A DNA stretch of 64,000 nucleotides, from assembly GCF_014192915.1 (NCBI RefSeq), contig NZ_JACHYN010000006.1:264110-328109 (forward strand). Reading direction: 5' to 3'. Under the pieces are notes generated by a model that worked only from the letters and a program-made list of their open reading frames with translations, made no database searches and was not told the DNA's origin. Below, piece by piece: positions 26,317 through 38,786 of the stretch. Each line of letters opens with the position of its first letter. The first letter of the stretch is position 1. The translations under genes and the position numbers were made by a program. The stretch is from Azospirillum sp. OGB3 (lineage in GTDB: Bacteria; Pseudomonadota; Alphaproteobacteria; Azospirillales; Azospirillaceae).

Positions 26317-26811
26317 TCACGCCCCCTTCGGCGCGCGCAGCCCGACCGAACGCCCCGCCTGCGGCGGCATCGGCAGGGCGGCATGCTCGGCCGCGGTGCG
26401 GGCCAGCCGTCCCGCGGCGTCCGGAGCCAGCGGCACCGACCGGCGCTCCGCCAGATCGACATGGACCAGGACGAATTCGGCCGTGGCGGCGAGGAAGCCG
26501 TCCTCCTCATGGCGCATTTCGTGAAACAGATGCAGCCGCTTGGCGTCCGCGCCCAGGACCAGCGAGGTGAAGGTCAGCCCGTCGCCCTCCGTCACCTCGC
26601 GGGCGTAGGTCAGGTGCGCCTCCACCGCGAACATCGACCGCCCTTCCCCCTCCGCGTAAGCCTTGCCGATCCCGAAATGGTCGAGCACGGCGTCGGTCGC
26701 GTGGTCGAAGGCAAGCAGGTAATAGGCCACGTTCATGTGGCCGTTGTAGTCGATCCACTCCGGGCGGACGGTTTCCCGGTGCAGGCGAAGCGGGGTGGGC
26801 GAATGGTTCAT
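26317..26811 (-). CDS. HotDog-fold acyl-CoA thioesterase
   Basis: A 164-aa 4HBT-type thioesterase. The active-site block WIDYNGHMNVAYYLLAFDHA (near residues 19-38) is characteristic, with the Asp in the first helix approach and Asn-Gly-His before the long helix. It resembles the thioesterase of carnitine catabolism (betainyl-CoA thioesterase), but no carnitine genes are adjacent, so substrate is open. The start at 26811 follows GAGGGC very closely. It lies 139 bases downstream of metH on the same strand. Confidence 0.83.
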   Translation of the reverse strand: MNHSPTPLRLHRETVRPEWIDYNGHMNVAYYLLAFDHATDAVLDHFGIGKAYAEGEGRSMFAVEAHLTYAREVTEGDGLTFTSLVLGADAKRLHLFHEMRHEEDGFLAATAEFVLVHVDLAERRSVPLAPDAAGRLARTAAEHAALPMPPQAGRSVGLRAPKGA

Positions 26812-26950
26812 GCCCTCAAGGATAAGCGATGCCGCCACGCTTTGGGAACCGGCTTGGAAGGTCGACCGGGCCGGTTCGAGCCAAACGGAAGACGCCCCCT
26901 TCCCCATCAGCGCGGGAAAGGAGGCGATGCTCCGGTTCAGGCGGCCCGCA

Positions 26951-29900
26951 TCACACGCTGAAGTACTTCGCCCGCGGGTGGTGCAGGACGATGGCGGACG
27001 TGCTCTGCTCCGGGTGGAGTTGGTGCTCGTCGGACATCTCCACGCCGATCCGCCCGGCGTCGAGGAGCGTCAGAAGCTGCTCCTGGTCGGCGAGATTCGG
27101 ACAGGCCGGGTAGCCGAAGCTGTAGCGGCTGCCGCGGTAGGCCTGCTGCAGCAGCTTCTCCTTGTCGCGGCTGTCCTCGGCGCCGTAGCCCAGCTCGGCG
27201 CGGATGCGGGCGTGGACGTACTCCGCCATGGCCTCGGTCATCTCCACCGACAGGCCGTGCAGGTAGAGATAGTCCTGGTAGCGGTTCTCGGCGAACCAGT
27301 CCCGCGCCACCTCGGCGCAATGCTGGCCCATGGTGACGATCTGCAGGCCCAGCACGTCGCGCTCGCCGTCGTTCACGTCGCGCAGGAAGTCGGCGATGCA
27401 CTCGCCGTCCTCCTTGGCCTGACGCGGCAGGGTGAAGCGGGCGACCTCGCTGGTCCCGTTCTCGGCGAACAGGATGACGTCGTTGCCGTCGGCCGCCGCC
27501 TTCCAGTAGCCGTAGACCGCCTGGGGCCGCAGGATCTCCTCCTTCGCGGCGATCTGAAGGATGCGATCGAGCACCGGGCGAAGCTCCTTCTTCGCCCACT
27601 CCTTGAACTCCTCGAAGGACTTGCCGTCCTTCCGGTAGCCCCACTGGAGCTGGTAGAGCATCCGCTCGTTCAGGTAGGTCACCAGCGTCTTCAGCGGCAC
27701 ATGCTCGATCACCTTCGGCCCCCAGAAGGGCGGCGTCGGCACCGGCACGCCCTCGGCCAGACGGGCGCGACGGGCGCGGGCGGCGTCCTTGTCCACCGGG
27801 CCGACCGTGGCGCTGGTCGCCTGCCCCAGCACGCGGCGGCGGTTGACCGCCCGGCCCGCCCGCTTGGCCTGCTGGATGGCGAGTTGCTGGTCGAAGCTGC
27901 CGCCCACCACCTGATCCATCAGGGTCAACCCGTCGAAGGCGTCGCCGGCGTAGGCCACGCGGCCCGAGCCGTAGGAGGCCACGCAGTCCGTCTCGACATA
28001 GGCGCGGGTCAGCGCGGCGCCGCCGAGCAGGACGGGCACCTCCAGCCCCTCGCGGGTCATCTCCTCCAAGTTCTCGCGCATGACGACGGTGGACTTCACC
28101 AGCAGGCCGGACATGCCGACGGCGTCGGCCTTGTGCTCCTTCGCCGCCTGGATGATCGCGCCGACCGGCTGCTTGATGCCCAGGTTCACCACCTTGTAGC
28201 CGTTGTTGGTCAGGATGATGTCCACGAGATTCTTGCCGATGTCGTGGACGTCGCCCTTCACGGTGGCGAGCACCATGGTGCCCTTCTGCTGGCCGTCCAG
28301 CTTCTCCATGTGCGGCTCCAGCCACGCCACGGCGGCCTTCATGGTCTCGGCGGACTGGAGCACGAAGGGAAGCTGCATCTTGCCGGCGCCGAACAGCTCG
28401 CCCACCACCTTCATGCCGTCGAGCAGGTAGGTGTTGATGATCTCCAGCGGCGAATGGGTCTTCATCGCCTCGGCGAGATCGTCCTCCAGCCCGGTACGGT
28501 CGCCGTCGACGATGCGCTCCTTCAGCCGTTCCTCGACCGTCTCGGCGCGGGCCTTCTTCTTGGCGTCCGCGGCCTTGCGGCCTTCGAACAGCGCGATGAA
28601 GGCCTGGAGCGGGTCATACCCTTCCGCGCGGCGGTCGAAGATCAGATCCTCGGCGGTCTTGACCTCCTTCTCGGGGATCTGGTGCAGCGGCATGATCTTC
28701 GACACATGGACGATGGCGCCGGTCATGCCGCGCTTCACCGCGTGGTCGAGGAAGACCGAGTTCAGCACATGGCGCGCCGCCGCGTTCAGGCCGAAGGAGA
28801 CGTTGGACAGGCCCAGGATGATCTGGCAGCCCGGCATCTCGCGGCTGATCGCCTCGATGCCTTCCAGCGTCCAGATGGCCAGCTTGCGGTCGTCCTCGTT
28901 GCCGGTGGCGATGGTGAAGGTCAGCGGGTCGAACAGCAGGTCGTGGGCCGGCAGACCGAACTCGTTGACCGCGAGGTCGTAGAGGCGCTTGGCGACGGCG
29001 AGCTTGCGCTCCGGCGTCTTTGCCATGCCCTCCTCGTCGATGGTCAGCGCGATCACCGCCGCGCCGAACTTCTTGGCGAGGGCGAGACGCTTGCGGGCCG
29101 GCTCCTCGCCGTCCTCGAAGTTGATGGAGTTGATGATCGCCTTGCCGCCGTAGAGCGCCAGCGCCTTCTCCAGCACGATGTATTCGGTGGAGTCGATGAC
29201 CAGCGGGGCGGTGACCGAACCGGCGAAGCGCTGCACGACGGCCTTCATCTCCGCCACCTCGTCGCGCCCGACGAAGGCGGTGCAGACGTCCAGCGTGTGC
29301 GAGCCTTCCTTCACCTGCTCACGCGCCATCTCGACGCAGCCGTCCCAGTCGTTCTTTTCCTGAAGCTCGCGCCACTTTTTGGAGCCGTTGGCGTTGCAGC
29401 GCTCGCCGATGGCGAAGAAGGCGTTCTCCTGACGCAGCGTGACCTGCGAGTAGAGCGAGGCGACCGCGGGCACCCAATGGACCGTGCGGCCCTTCGGGTT
29501 CGGGCGGTGCGAGCCGGCCGGGGCCAGCTTGCGCAGCATCTGGTTCGCCGCCGCGATGTGCGGGACGTTGGTGCCGCAGCAGCCGCCGACGAGGTTCACC
29601 CCGTCCTCGGTCACGAAGCGCTCCAGCCAATGGGCGAAGTCATCGGCCCGCAGCGGGTAGTGGGTCTTGCCGTCGACCAGCTCCGGCAGGCCGGCGTTCG
29701 GCTGCACGGAGACGAGGCCCGGCCAGTTCTGGGTCAGCCACTTGACGTGCTCGCTCATTTCCAGCGGGCCGGTGGCGCAGTTCAGCCCCATCAGCGGCAC
29801 GTCCAGCGCCTGGATCACCGTGGCCGCCGCGGCGATGTCGGTGCCGACCAGCAGCGTGCCCGTGGTCTCCACCGTCACCTGGACGAAGACCGGCGTGTCC

Positions 29901-30442
29901 GACCCGGCCTCGGCGCGGGCGCGCTTGATGCCGTTGACGGCGGCCTTGATCTGCAGCGGGTCCTGGCAGGTCTCGACCAGGATGGCGTCGGCGCCGCCGG
30001 CGATCAGGCCGGCCGCCTGGACGAAGAAGCTGTCCTCAAGGTCCTGATAGGGGATGTGGCCCAGGCTGGGCAGCTTGGTGCCCGGCCCGACCGAACCGAT
30101 GACGAAGCGCGGCTGCCCGTCCGTGAAGGTTTCCGCCGCCTCGCGCGCCAGCTCGACGGCGCGCTGGTTGATCTCGAAGGCCTTCTCGGAGATGCCGAAC
30201 TCGCCCAGCGTCACCGGGGAGGCGCCGAAGGTGTCCGTCTCCACCATGTCCGCGCCGGCCTCGAAATAGCCGCGGTGGATCTCCCGCACGATGTCCGGAC
30301 GCGAGAGCGGCAGGATGTCGGTGCAGTTCTCGTGCCCCCAGTAATCCTTCTCGACGTCGAGGTCGAGCGCCTGGATGCGGCTGCCGAACCCGCCGTCGCA
30401 GAGCAGGACGCGGTCGCGGAGAGTGTCGAGAATGTGCGGCAT
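26951..30442 (-). CDS. metH: Cobalamin-dependent methionine synthase
   Basis: 1163 aa. MetH transfers a methyl group from 5-methyltetrahydrofolate via cobalamin to homocysteine. Domains in order: homocysteine-binding (1-320; zinc cysteines in GLNCATG and NLVGGCCGTN), pterin-binding (about 350-620; AIGERCNANGSKKW, EGMAKTPERKL), cobalamin cap and B12-binding (about 650-880; KGDVHDIGKNLVDIIL with the axial His near 733) and the C-terminal SAM-dependent reactivation domain (about 900-1160). It is slightly shorter than the E. coli enzyme but complete. It follows metF and a DUF29 gene on the same strand, behind a SahR-type regulator gene, so it probably belongs to one methyl-cycle operon. Confidence 0.97.
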   Translation of the reverse strand: MPHILDTLRDRVLLCDGGFGSRIQALDLDVEKDYWGHENCTDILPLSRPDIVREIHRGYFEAGADMVETDTFGASPVTLGEFGISEKAFEINQRAVELAREAAETFTDGQPRFVIGSVGPGTKLPSLGHIPYQDLEDSFFVQAAGLIAGGADAILVETCQDPLQIKAAVNGIKRARAEAGSDTPVFVQVTVETTGTLLVGTDIAAAATVIQALDVPLMGLNCATGPLEMSEHVKWLTQNWPGLVSVQPNAGLPELVDGKTHYPLRADDFAHWLERFVTEDGVNLVGGCCGTNVPHIAAANQMLRKLAPAGSHRPNPKGRTVHWVPAVASLYSQVTLRQENAFFAIGERCNANGSKKWRELQEKNDWDGCVEMAREQVKEGSHTLDVCTAFVGRDEVAEMKAVVQRFAGSVTAPLVIDSTEYIVLEKALALYGGKAIINSINFEDGEEPARKRLALAKKFGAAVIALTIDEEGMAKTPERKLAVAKRLYDLAVNEFGLPAHDLLFDPLTFTIATGNEDDRKLAIWTLEGIEAISREMPGCQIILGLSNVSFGLNAAARHVLNSVFLDHAVKRGMTGAIVHVSKIMPLHQIPEKEVKTAEDLIFDRRAEGYDPLQAFIALFEGRKAADAKKKARAETVEERLKERIVDGDRTGLEDDLAEAMKTHSPLEIINTYLLDGMKVVGELFGAGKMQLPFVLQSAETMKAAVAWLEPHMEKLDGQQKGTMVLATVKGDVHDIGKNLVDIILTNNGYKVVNLGIKQPVGAIIQAAKEHKADAVGMSGLLVKSTVVMRENLEEMTREGLEVPVLLGGAALTRAYVETDCVASYGSGRVAYAGDAFDGLTLMDQVVGGSFDQQLAIQQAKRAGRAVNRRRVLGQATSATVGPVDKDAARARRARLAEGVPVPTPPFWGPKVIEHVPLKTLVTYLNERMLYQLQWGYRKDGKSFEEFKEWAKKELRPVLDRILQIAAKEEILRPQAVYGYWKAAADGNDVILFAENGTSEVARFTLPRQAKEDGECIADFLRDVNDGERDVLGLQIVTMGQHCAEVARDWFAENRYQDYLYLHGLSVEMTEAMAEYVHARIRAELGYGAEDSRDKEKLLQQAYRGSRYSFGYPACPNLADQEQLLTLLDAGRIGVEMSDEHQLHPEQSTSAIVLHHPRAKYFSV

Positions 30443-30503
30443 GGGAAGGGTCTGGTCCGTTTCGGAAGGAAGGTCGGGCGGAAAGGGTCAGGAAGTCAGC
30501 GGT

Positions 30504-30977
30504 TTACGCGAGGCCGTAGCGGTTCGTCGGCCACCAGTCGTGGTCAAGCACCTGCTCCAGCGTGTAGGGGCAGTCCTGCGGGACGGCGTCATCGGAAACT
30601 CCATCCCGGGCGAGACCAAGGACGGCCAAGCGACGGGCATCGCGGTGGGCACGCGCGAGGTCGATTTTCCTGCGCAGGCTGGGGCTGGCGTCGATCTCGT
30701 CCCAGGCGGCGATGCGGTGATTGACCACCGACTCCCGCCACCCCAGCCGGGGATCGGACGCAGGCGAATGTTCGAGCTTCAAGAGATGCTCGATCACCCG
30801 CTTCAGGGCGCTGCCGAGCGCCTTGGCATCGGAACGCCCCATGTCCTCGATCTCCTCCGCCACATGCTCCCAGTCGATGGGCGTGTTCAGGCGTTCGCGG
30901 GCGGCTTCGCGGAGAAGGCGGGCCTGTTCCTGGGTCCAGGCGTAGAAGTCGTCGTCGTAGCCGATCCGGCTGTCCAT
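30504..30977 (-). CDS. DUF29-family protein between metF and metH
   Basis: 157 aa with the DUF29 pattern: YDDDFYAWTQEQARLLREA at the start, IDWEHVAEEIEDMGRSDAKAL, LKRVIEHLLKLEH and a C-terminal CPYTLEQVLDHDWWP. The family is all-alpha, common in cyanobacteria and proteobacteria, and has no established function. A strong GGAGGAAGGG precedes the ATG. It is placed inside a methionine operon (53 bases after metF, 61 before metH), which is not its usual company as far as I know, so a passenger role is as likely as a functional one. Confidence 0.88.
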   Translation of the reverse strand: MDSRIGYDDDFYAWTQEQARLLREAARERLNTPIDWEHVAEEIEDMGRSDAKALGSALKRVIEHLLKLEHSPASDPRLGWRESVVNHRIAAWDEIDASPSLRRKIDLARAHRDARRLAVLGLARDGVSDDAVPQDCPYTLEQVLDHDWWPTNRYGLA

Positions 30978-31030
30978 GGCCCTTCCTCCGCGACCGCGAT
31001 CATCCGCAACACCCTAGCACAGGGGGGCGG

Positions 31031-32892
<1,862 letters not shown>

Positions 32893-32964
32893 GACCGCCG
32901 ACACCGTTCCGAATCGCCCCGAAGGGCCGGCCGGCCACTGCGGCCCGCCATGCGGGATACAGAT

Positions 32965-32980
32965 ATAAAGATATCTTTAT
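32965..32980. promoter_or_regulatory. Perfect 16-bp palindrome, putative SahR operator
   Basis: ATAAAGATATCTTTAT is a perfect palindrome in an otherwise GC-rich region, 73 bases upstream of the ArsR-methyltransferase start. ATAAAG-N4-CTTTAT sites are of the kind assigned to SahR in alphaproteobacteria (recalled, not searched). It would autoregulate the regulator and the met genes behind it. Confidence 0.72.
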
Positions 32981-33300
32981 GCAGCGTAAACACGTTTTCG
33001 CCGCCCCCCTTCCGATCGGGCGGTACCGGCTGACGGAATGCCCGGTCGGCACGCGAAGGGCGCGGCAATCCTACCACATGGGGCGGTATCCGTATGGTGA
33101 CCTCGCGTGGCACGCTGGTCAAAAGGCGGCGCCTGTGTTAGGCACGGAACAAAGGGATCGCACGGATTTTCCGGGCGATGTCCTGTCCGGCAGCGCCTGT
33201 TGCCGCCCGGCGAGGGGTCGACACCTTCCGACGTGGCGCGACGGGGCCGCGGAATCGGATGCCCCGCCCAAAGTCGTGTCCCCAGAAAGAGCCGTCGCCG

Positions 33301-34077
33301 ATGAAGCTGGCCAACCTTTCCCGCTCCCTTCTTCGCTCGGCCGCCGCGGCCGTCGTCGCCCTCGGCATGGCGGGCTGCGCGACCGCGCCCGGCAGCAGCG
33401 AAGCCGACGTCACGGTCAGCGATCCGCTGGAGATTCCCAACCGATTCGTCTTCGCCGTCAACGAAACCGCGGACATCCTGCTGATCCGCCCGGCGACGGA
33501 AGTGTATGTGGGTGTCGTCCCCGACCCGCTGCGTCAGGCGGTGCACAACTTCGTGCAGAACCTGCTCGGCCCGCTCTACATCGCCAACAACCTGCTGCAG
33601 GGTGATTTCGAGGGCGCTCAGGTTGCCACCGGCCGGTTCATGACCAACACCATCCTCGGCCTCGGCGGCCTCGCGGACGTGGCGACGGAGGCCGGAATCG
33701 GCGACCGTCCGGAGGATTTCGGCCAGACGCTGGGTGTCTGGGGCGTCGGCCCCGGCCCCTATGTGGTGCTGCCGTTCCTCGGCCCGTCGAACGTCCGCGA
33801 CACGCTGGGCTACGGCGTCGACACGCTTGCCGACCCGTTTCGCATCGGCACCAACGCCGCGGGGGCGGACAACGCGATGTACGGTCGGACCGCCGCCGCG
33901 GGCCTGGACCGCCGCTCGCAGCTCCTGCGCGAGATTGACGACCTTCGCAAAAACTCCCTGGACTTCTACGCGACGGCCCGCAGCCTCTACGCGCAGCAGC
34001 GCCGCGCCGCGATCGCCAACGACATCGCGCCGGCGACGCCGGAATTCCCCGATTTCGACGAACCCGCCAAGAAATAA
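33301..34077 (+). CDS. mlaA: MlaA/VacJ outer-membrane lipoprotein of phospholipid transport
   Basis: 258 aa. A lipoprotein signal peptide with lipobox LGMAGC (Cys26), then the VacJ domain: DPLEIPNRFVFAVNETAD, PDPLRQAVHNFVQNLLGPLYIANNLLQGD across about 60-105, RFMTNTILGLGGLADVATEAG, FGQTLGVWGVGPGPYVVLPFLGPS. MlaA sits in the outer membrane and removes misplaced phospholipids, handing them to MlaC. mlaC follows 93 bases later on the same strand; the MlaFED transporter genes are not in this window. The start at 33301 is set by the signal peptide. Confidence 0.95.
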   Translation: MKLANLSRSLLRSAAAAVVALGMAGCATAPGSSEADVTVSDPLEIPNRFVFAVNETADILLIRPATEVYVGVVPDPLRQAVHNFVQNLLGPLYIANNLLQGDFEGAQVATGRFMTNTILGLGGLADVATEAGIGDRPEDFGQTLGVWGVGPGPYVVLPFLGPSNVRDTLGYGVDTLADPFRIGTNAAGADNAMYGRTAAAGLDRRSQLLREIDDLRKNSLDFYATARSLYAQQRRAAIANDIAPATPEFPDFDEPAKK

Positions 34078-34170
34078 GGAGGGGGCCTGCCGCGGTGCGA
34101 CCGTACGCGCTCGATCCTTTAACCGATTGAGTGTTGACAAAGCCCCCGCGGCAGCCACTTTTGCCTTGCC

Positions 34171-34788
34171 ATGCTGACACGTCGCCTGTTTCTCGTGTGC
34201 GCGGCCCTGCTCGCGGTGAGCAGCTGGGCCGCCCGTCCCGCCGCCGCACAATCGGCTGATCCGGGCGCGACCGCGTTCATCCAATCGCTGGGGAACGAGG
34301 CCGTCGCCACCTTCTCGAACAAGAGCCTGTCGCGCGAGCAGGCGGTGCAGCGCTTCCGCGGCCTGCTTTACCAGGGCTTCGACGTGGCCTACATCGGGCG
34401 CTGGGTGCTGGGCCGCTACTGGAATTCCGCCACGCCGCAGCAGCACGATGAATACCAGAAGCTGTTCGAACGGCTGATCGTCAACACCTACGCCGACCGC
34501 TTCGTCGAGTATTCGGGCGAGACCTTCCGGATCACCGGGTCGCGCGTCGAGGGCGAGGCGGACACCATGGTCACGACCCAGATCGTCCGCCCCAACGGCC
34601 CGCCGGTGAATGTGGACTGGCGCGTGCGCAAGCGCGACACGGCCTACAAGATCATCGACGTGGTGGTCGAGGGCGTCAGCATGGGCGTGACCCAGCGGCA
34701 GGAATTCGCCTCCGTCATCGGCCAGAACGGTGGTCGGGTCGAAGGTCTGCTCCAGGCACTGCGCCAGAAGGTTGGCAGCGCCGGCTGA
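34171..34788 (+). CDS. mlaC: MlaC periplasmic phospholipid-binding protein
   Basis: 205 aa. A Sec signal peptide (LTRRLFLVCAALLAVSSWA, cleavage after AAAQ) precedes the MlaC/Ttg2D domain: FDVAYIGRWVLGRYWNSATPQQ, FVEYSGETFRITGSRVEG, VNVDWRVRK and YKIIDVVVEGVSMGVTQRQEF. MlaC shuttles phospholipids between MlaA in the outer membrane and MlaFEDB in the inner membrane. It pairs with mlaA directly upstream and ends at a strong terminator 34 bases after its stop. Confidence 0.94.
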   Translation: MLTRRLFLVCAALLAVSSWAARPAAAQSADPGATAFIQSLGNEAVATFSNKSLSREQAVQRFRGLLYQGFDVAYIGRWVLGRYWNSATPQQHDEYQKLFERLIVNTYADRFVEYSGETFRITGSRVEGEADTMVTTQIVRPNGPPVNVDWRVRKRDTAYKIIDVVVEGVSMGVTQRQEFASVIGQNGGRVEGLLQALRQKVGSAG

Positions 34789-34821
34789 TCCATCGCTCCG
34801 CGCGCTTGACACCGGACCATC

Positions 34822-34851
34822 TAAGGGGCCGCCCTCGGGCGGCCCTTTTTT
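34822..34851 (+). terminator. Intrinsic terminator after mlaC
   Basis: GGGGCCGCCC and GGGCGGCCCT form a stable stem around a 2-base loop, followed by six T residues. The tail CCCTTTTTTCATG is then repeated once directly downstream (34857-34869). Confidence 0.94.
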
Positions 34852-34966
34852 CATGGCCCTTTTTTCATGATGGTCCAAACGGCGATTCCGTGACGAACAC
34901 CTTCGGAAGAGGTATGGTCGCGCGCGAAGCCTCTCCTGTGTGTCGCAGCAACAGGCGCCCCATCCG

Positions 34967-36448
34967 ATGGCCGACCGGACCCCGAACGAGATCGACGAGA
35001 TCAAGGCGATCATCCTCGCCCACCAGACGTGGCTGACACGCCGCGGCGGGCGGCGGGCCGACCTCAGCTTCCGTGATCTTTCGACTCTCAACTTCGACCG
35101 GGTGAATCTGAACGGGGCGAAGCTGGCCGGTGCCAATCTCGTCGGTGCCCGCCTCGTCCGGGCCGACCTCTCGCAGGCGGACCTGTTCGGCGCCGACATG
35201 GAGGGGGCGAACCTGACCGCTTCGACCCTGATCGGGGCGGATCTGCGCGGCGCCAATTTGCACCGGGCCATCCTGACCGACGCGAACCTGCGCGGCGCCG
35301 ACTTCCGCGCCGGGTCGCTGATGAACGGGACGGGCGACAAGCCGCGCAGCGACGGCGTCACCCGCCTGACCGAGGCGAAGATGGAGCGCTCCATCCTGGC
35401 CGGAGCGAACTTCACCGGCTGCGACCTCAGCGGCGCCGATCTGAACGACGCCGATCTGACGGGCGCCGACATGACCGCGGCCGTTCTGGTCGGCGCGGAT
35501 TTCTGGGGCGCTACGCTGGACGGCGTGACCTTCGACGGCACGACGATCGACGAGGCGACGCTCGACCGCAACTACCTGCCCGCCTCCCTTCCCGAGAACG
35601 CCATCGTCAAGCCGGCCTACAAGCCGATGCCGTCGGGCGCCTTCCTGGAGGCTGTCGCCGAGCATGAGCGGTGGGTGAACAGCCACGGGGCGGAAGGCCG
35701 CCACCTCGACCTCGACCTCGTGTCGGTGATCGGGGCCGACCTCACGGGGCGCGTGCTCGCCGCGGCGCGGCTGCGCCGCTGCCGCCTGATGGGTGTGCGG
35801 CTGCGCAAGGCCAGCCTGGAGATGGCCGACCTCTCCTACACCGAGATGATCGGGGCCGACCTGACGGAGGCCTGCCTGAACGGCACCAACCTGCGCCGCG
35901 CCGGGCTGTCCCGCGCCGTCCTGGCGCGCGCCGACGCCCGTCCCGCCCGGCTGTCCGGCGACCGCCCCTGGCCGGCCAATTTCGACGGCGCCAACCTGAC
36001 CGGCGCCGACCTGCGCGACGCCCGGATGGAGAACGCGGTTCTCCGCTCGGCCAAGCTGGGCGGGGCGAAACTCGATGGCACGGGAATCACGGTGACGGTG
36101 GACACCGCGCCTCCGCCGCAACCGGCGCCGATGGAGCGGCGGGCGCAGAAGCGCTACGCGCAGCCCTGCCTGATCGTCCAGACCGACCGCGGAGCCCACT
36201 TTTCCCGCAACTGGTCAATCGGTGGCGTCAGCTTCTGCGCGCCGGACGATCTGTTTGCCGAGGGCGAGACGATCGAAGGCCGCCTGTCCATCACCGGGCG
36301 GGAGGATGTCATGGCCACCGCGCGGATGGTCGTGGTGCACAAGGGCGCGGGGAAAGGCCAGGTATCCGTGCGCTTCCACCAGTATGGCGACGATCTCAAG
36401 CAGCTCCTGAAGACCGCGTTCCTGGAGCATCAGAAGCTGGAAGGGTGA
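34967..36448 (+). CDS. Pentapeptide-repeat protein fused to a C-terminal PilZ (c-di-GMP) domain
   Basis: About 493 aa. Residues 1-370 hold two pentapeptide-repeat blocks, each led by a helical cap with H-x2-W (AHQTWLTRRGGRRADL near the start; EHERWVNSHGAEGRHLDL near 225), the same plan as the protein at 2634-3953. From about residue 385 a PilZ domain follows, with the c-di-GMP-binding RxxxR (RRAQKRYAQ) and NxSxxG (NWSIGGVSF) motifs both intact, ending in VSVRFHQYGDDLKQLL. This fusion would join a beta-helix scaffold to a second-messenger sensor. Start uncertain: ATG 34967 or GTG 34940. It ends convergently with ettA across a hairpin. Confidence 0.86.
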   Translation: MADRTPNEIDEIKAIILAHQTWLTRRGGRRADLSFRDLSTLNFDRVNLNGAKLAGANLVGARLVRADLSQADLFGADMEGANLTASTLIGADLRGANLHRAILTDANLRGADFRAGSLMNGTGDKPRSDGVTRLTEAKMERSILAGANFTGCDLSGADLNDADLTGADMTAAVLVGADFWGATLDGVTFDGTTIDEATLDRNYLPASLPENAIVKPAYKPMPSGAFLEAVAEHERWVNSHGAEGRHLDLDLVSVIGADLTGRVLAAARLRRCRLMGVRLRKASLEMADLSYTEMIGADLTEACLNGTNLRRAGLSRAVLARADARPARLSGDRPWPANFDGANLTGADLRDARMENAVLRSAKLGGAKLDGTGITVTVDTAPPPQPAPMERRAQKRYAQPCLIVQTDRGAHFSRNWSIGGVSFCAPDDLFAEGETIEGRLSITGREDVMATARMVVVHKGAGKGQVSVRFHQYGDDLKQLLKTAFLEHQKLEG

Positions 36449-36457
36449 CCGGAAGGC

Positions 36458-36487
36458 GCCCCCTCCCCCAAGGCGGGAGAGGGGGTT
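36458..36487. terminator. GC hairpin between convergent genes
   Basis: CCCCCTCCCCC and GGGAGAGGGGG arms around AAGGC, between the stops of the pentapeptide-PilZ gene and ettA. It has no T-run. Its sequence resembles the CCCTCCCC-type extragenic repeats near 61.1 and 63.8 kb, so it may be a member of that group serving as a bidirectional terminator. Confidence 0.65.
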
Positions 36488-36499
36488 CACCGGAGCCGC

Positions 36500-38176
<1,677 letters not shown>

Positions 38177-38299
38177 GCGCCGCTCCGACCCTTCTGCACA
38201 AAAAGGAAAAATCCAGGACGCCACCCGCGGCGCCACTTCGCTCGCCCAGGGTTTTAGCGCATAAGGACGCGGCATGAAACGGCGAAGGAGGGAGGCCGG

Positions 38300-38767
38300 G
38301 TGGTCGAGATTTATGTGGATGCCGACGCCTGCCCAGTAAAGTCGGAAATTTACCGGGTGGCCGGGCGCAACGGAATCAAGGTGTGGATTGTCAGCAACGG
38401 CCCGCTCCGCCTGCCCAACGAGTGCCTGTCGGAGCTGGTCGTCGTCGGGTCGGAGTTCGACGCCGCCGACAACTGGATCGCCGAGCACGCGACCGAGACC
38501 GACGTCGTGGTCACCGCCGACATCCAACTCGCCGACCGCTGCGTCAAGAAGCGCGCCGTGGTGATCGGCCCGACCGGCCGTCCCTTCACCGAGGACAGCA
38601 TCGGCTCGGCCATCGCCACCCGCGCGCTGATGCAGGACCTGCGCGACATGGGCGTGGTCAGCGGCGGCAACAAGCCGATGAGCCAGCAGGACAAGTCGAA
38701 ATTCCTGCAGACGCTCGATCAGGCGGTGCAGGCGCTGAAGGCCGGGCGGCGCCCGAAATGGCGGTAA
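38300..38767 (+). CDS. YaiI/YqxD-family protein (UPF0178, DUF188)
   Basis: 155 aa. The family pattern is clear: MVEIYVDADACPVKSEIYRVA at the start, a NYN/PIN-like acidic motif VVVTADIQLADRC in the middle, and TEDSIGSAIATRALMQDLR towards the end. The conserved Asp residues suggest a nuclease-like fold but no activity is established. It starts with GTG at 38300, preceded by a strong AGGAGGGAG. It is divergent from ettA with 123 bases between. Confidence 0.92.
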   Translation: MVEIYVDADACPVKSEIYRVAGRNGIKVWIVSNGPLRLPNECLSELVVVGSEFDAADNWIAEHATETDVVVTADIQLADRCVKKRAVVIGPTGRPFTEDSIGSAIATRALMQDLRDMGVVSGGNKPMSQQDKSKFLQTLDQAVQALKAGRRPKWR

Positions 38768-38786
38768 GGAGGCACTCCGGTAAGGT

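Noticed and set aside
26795..30724. 1309-codon frame opposite metH
   Set aside because: It is a GC-driven shadow of metH, rich in Arg, Gln, His and Leu with no domain pattern.
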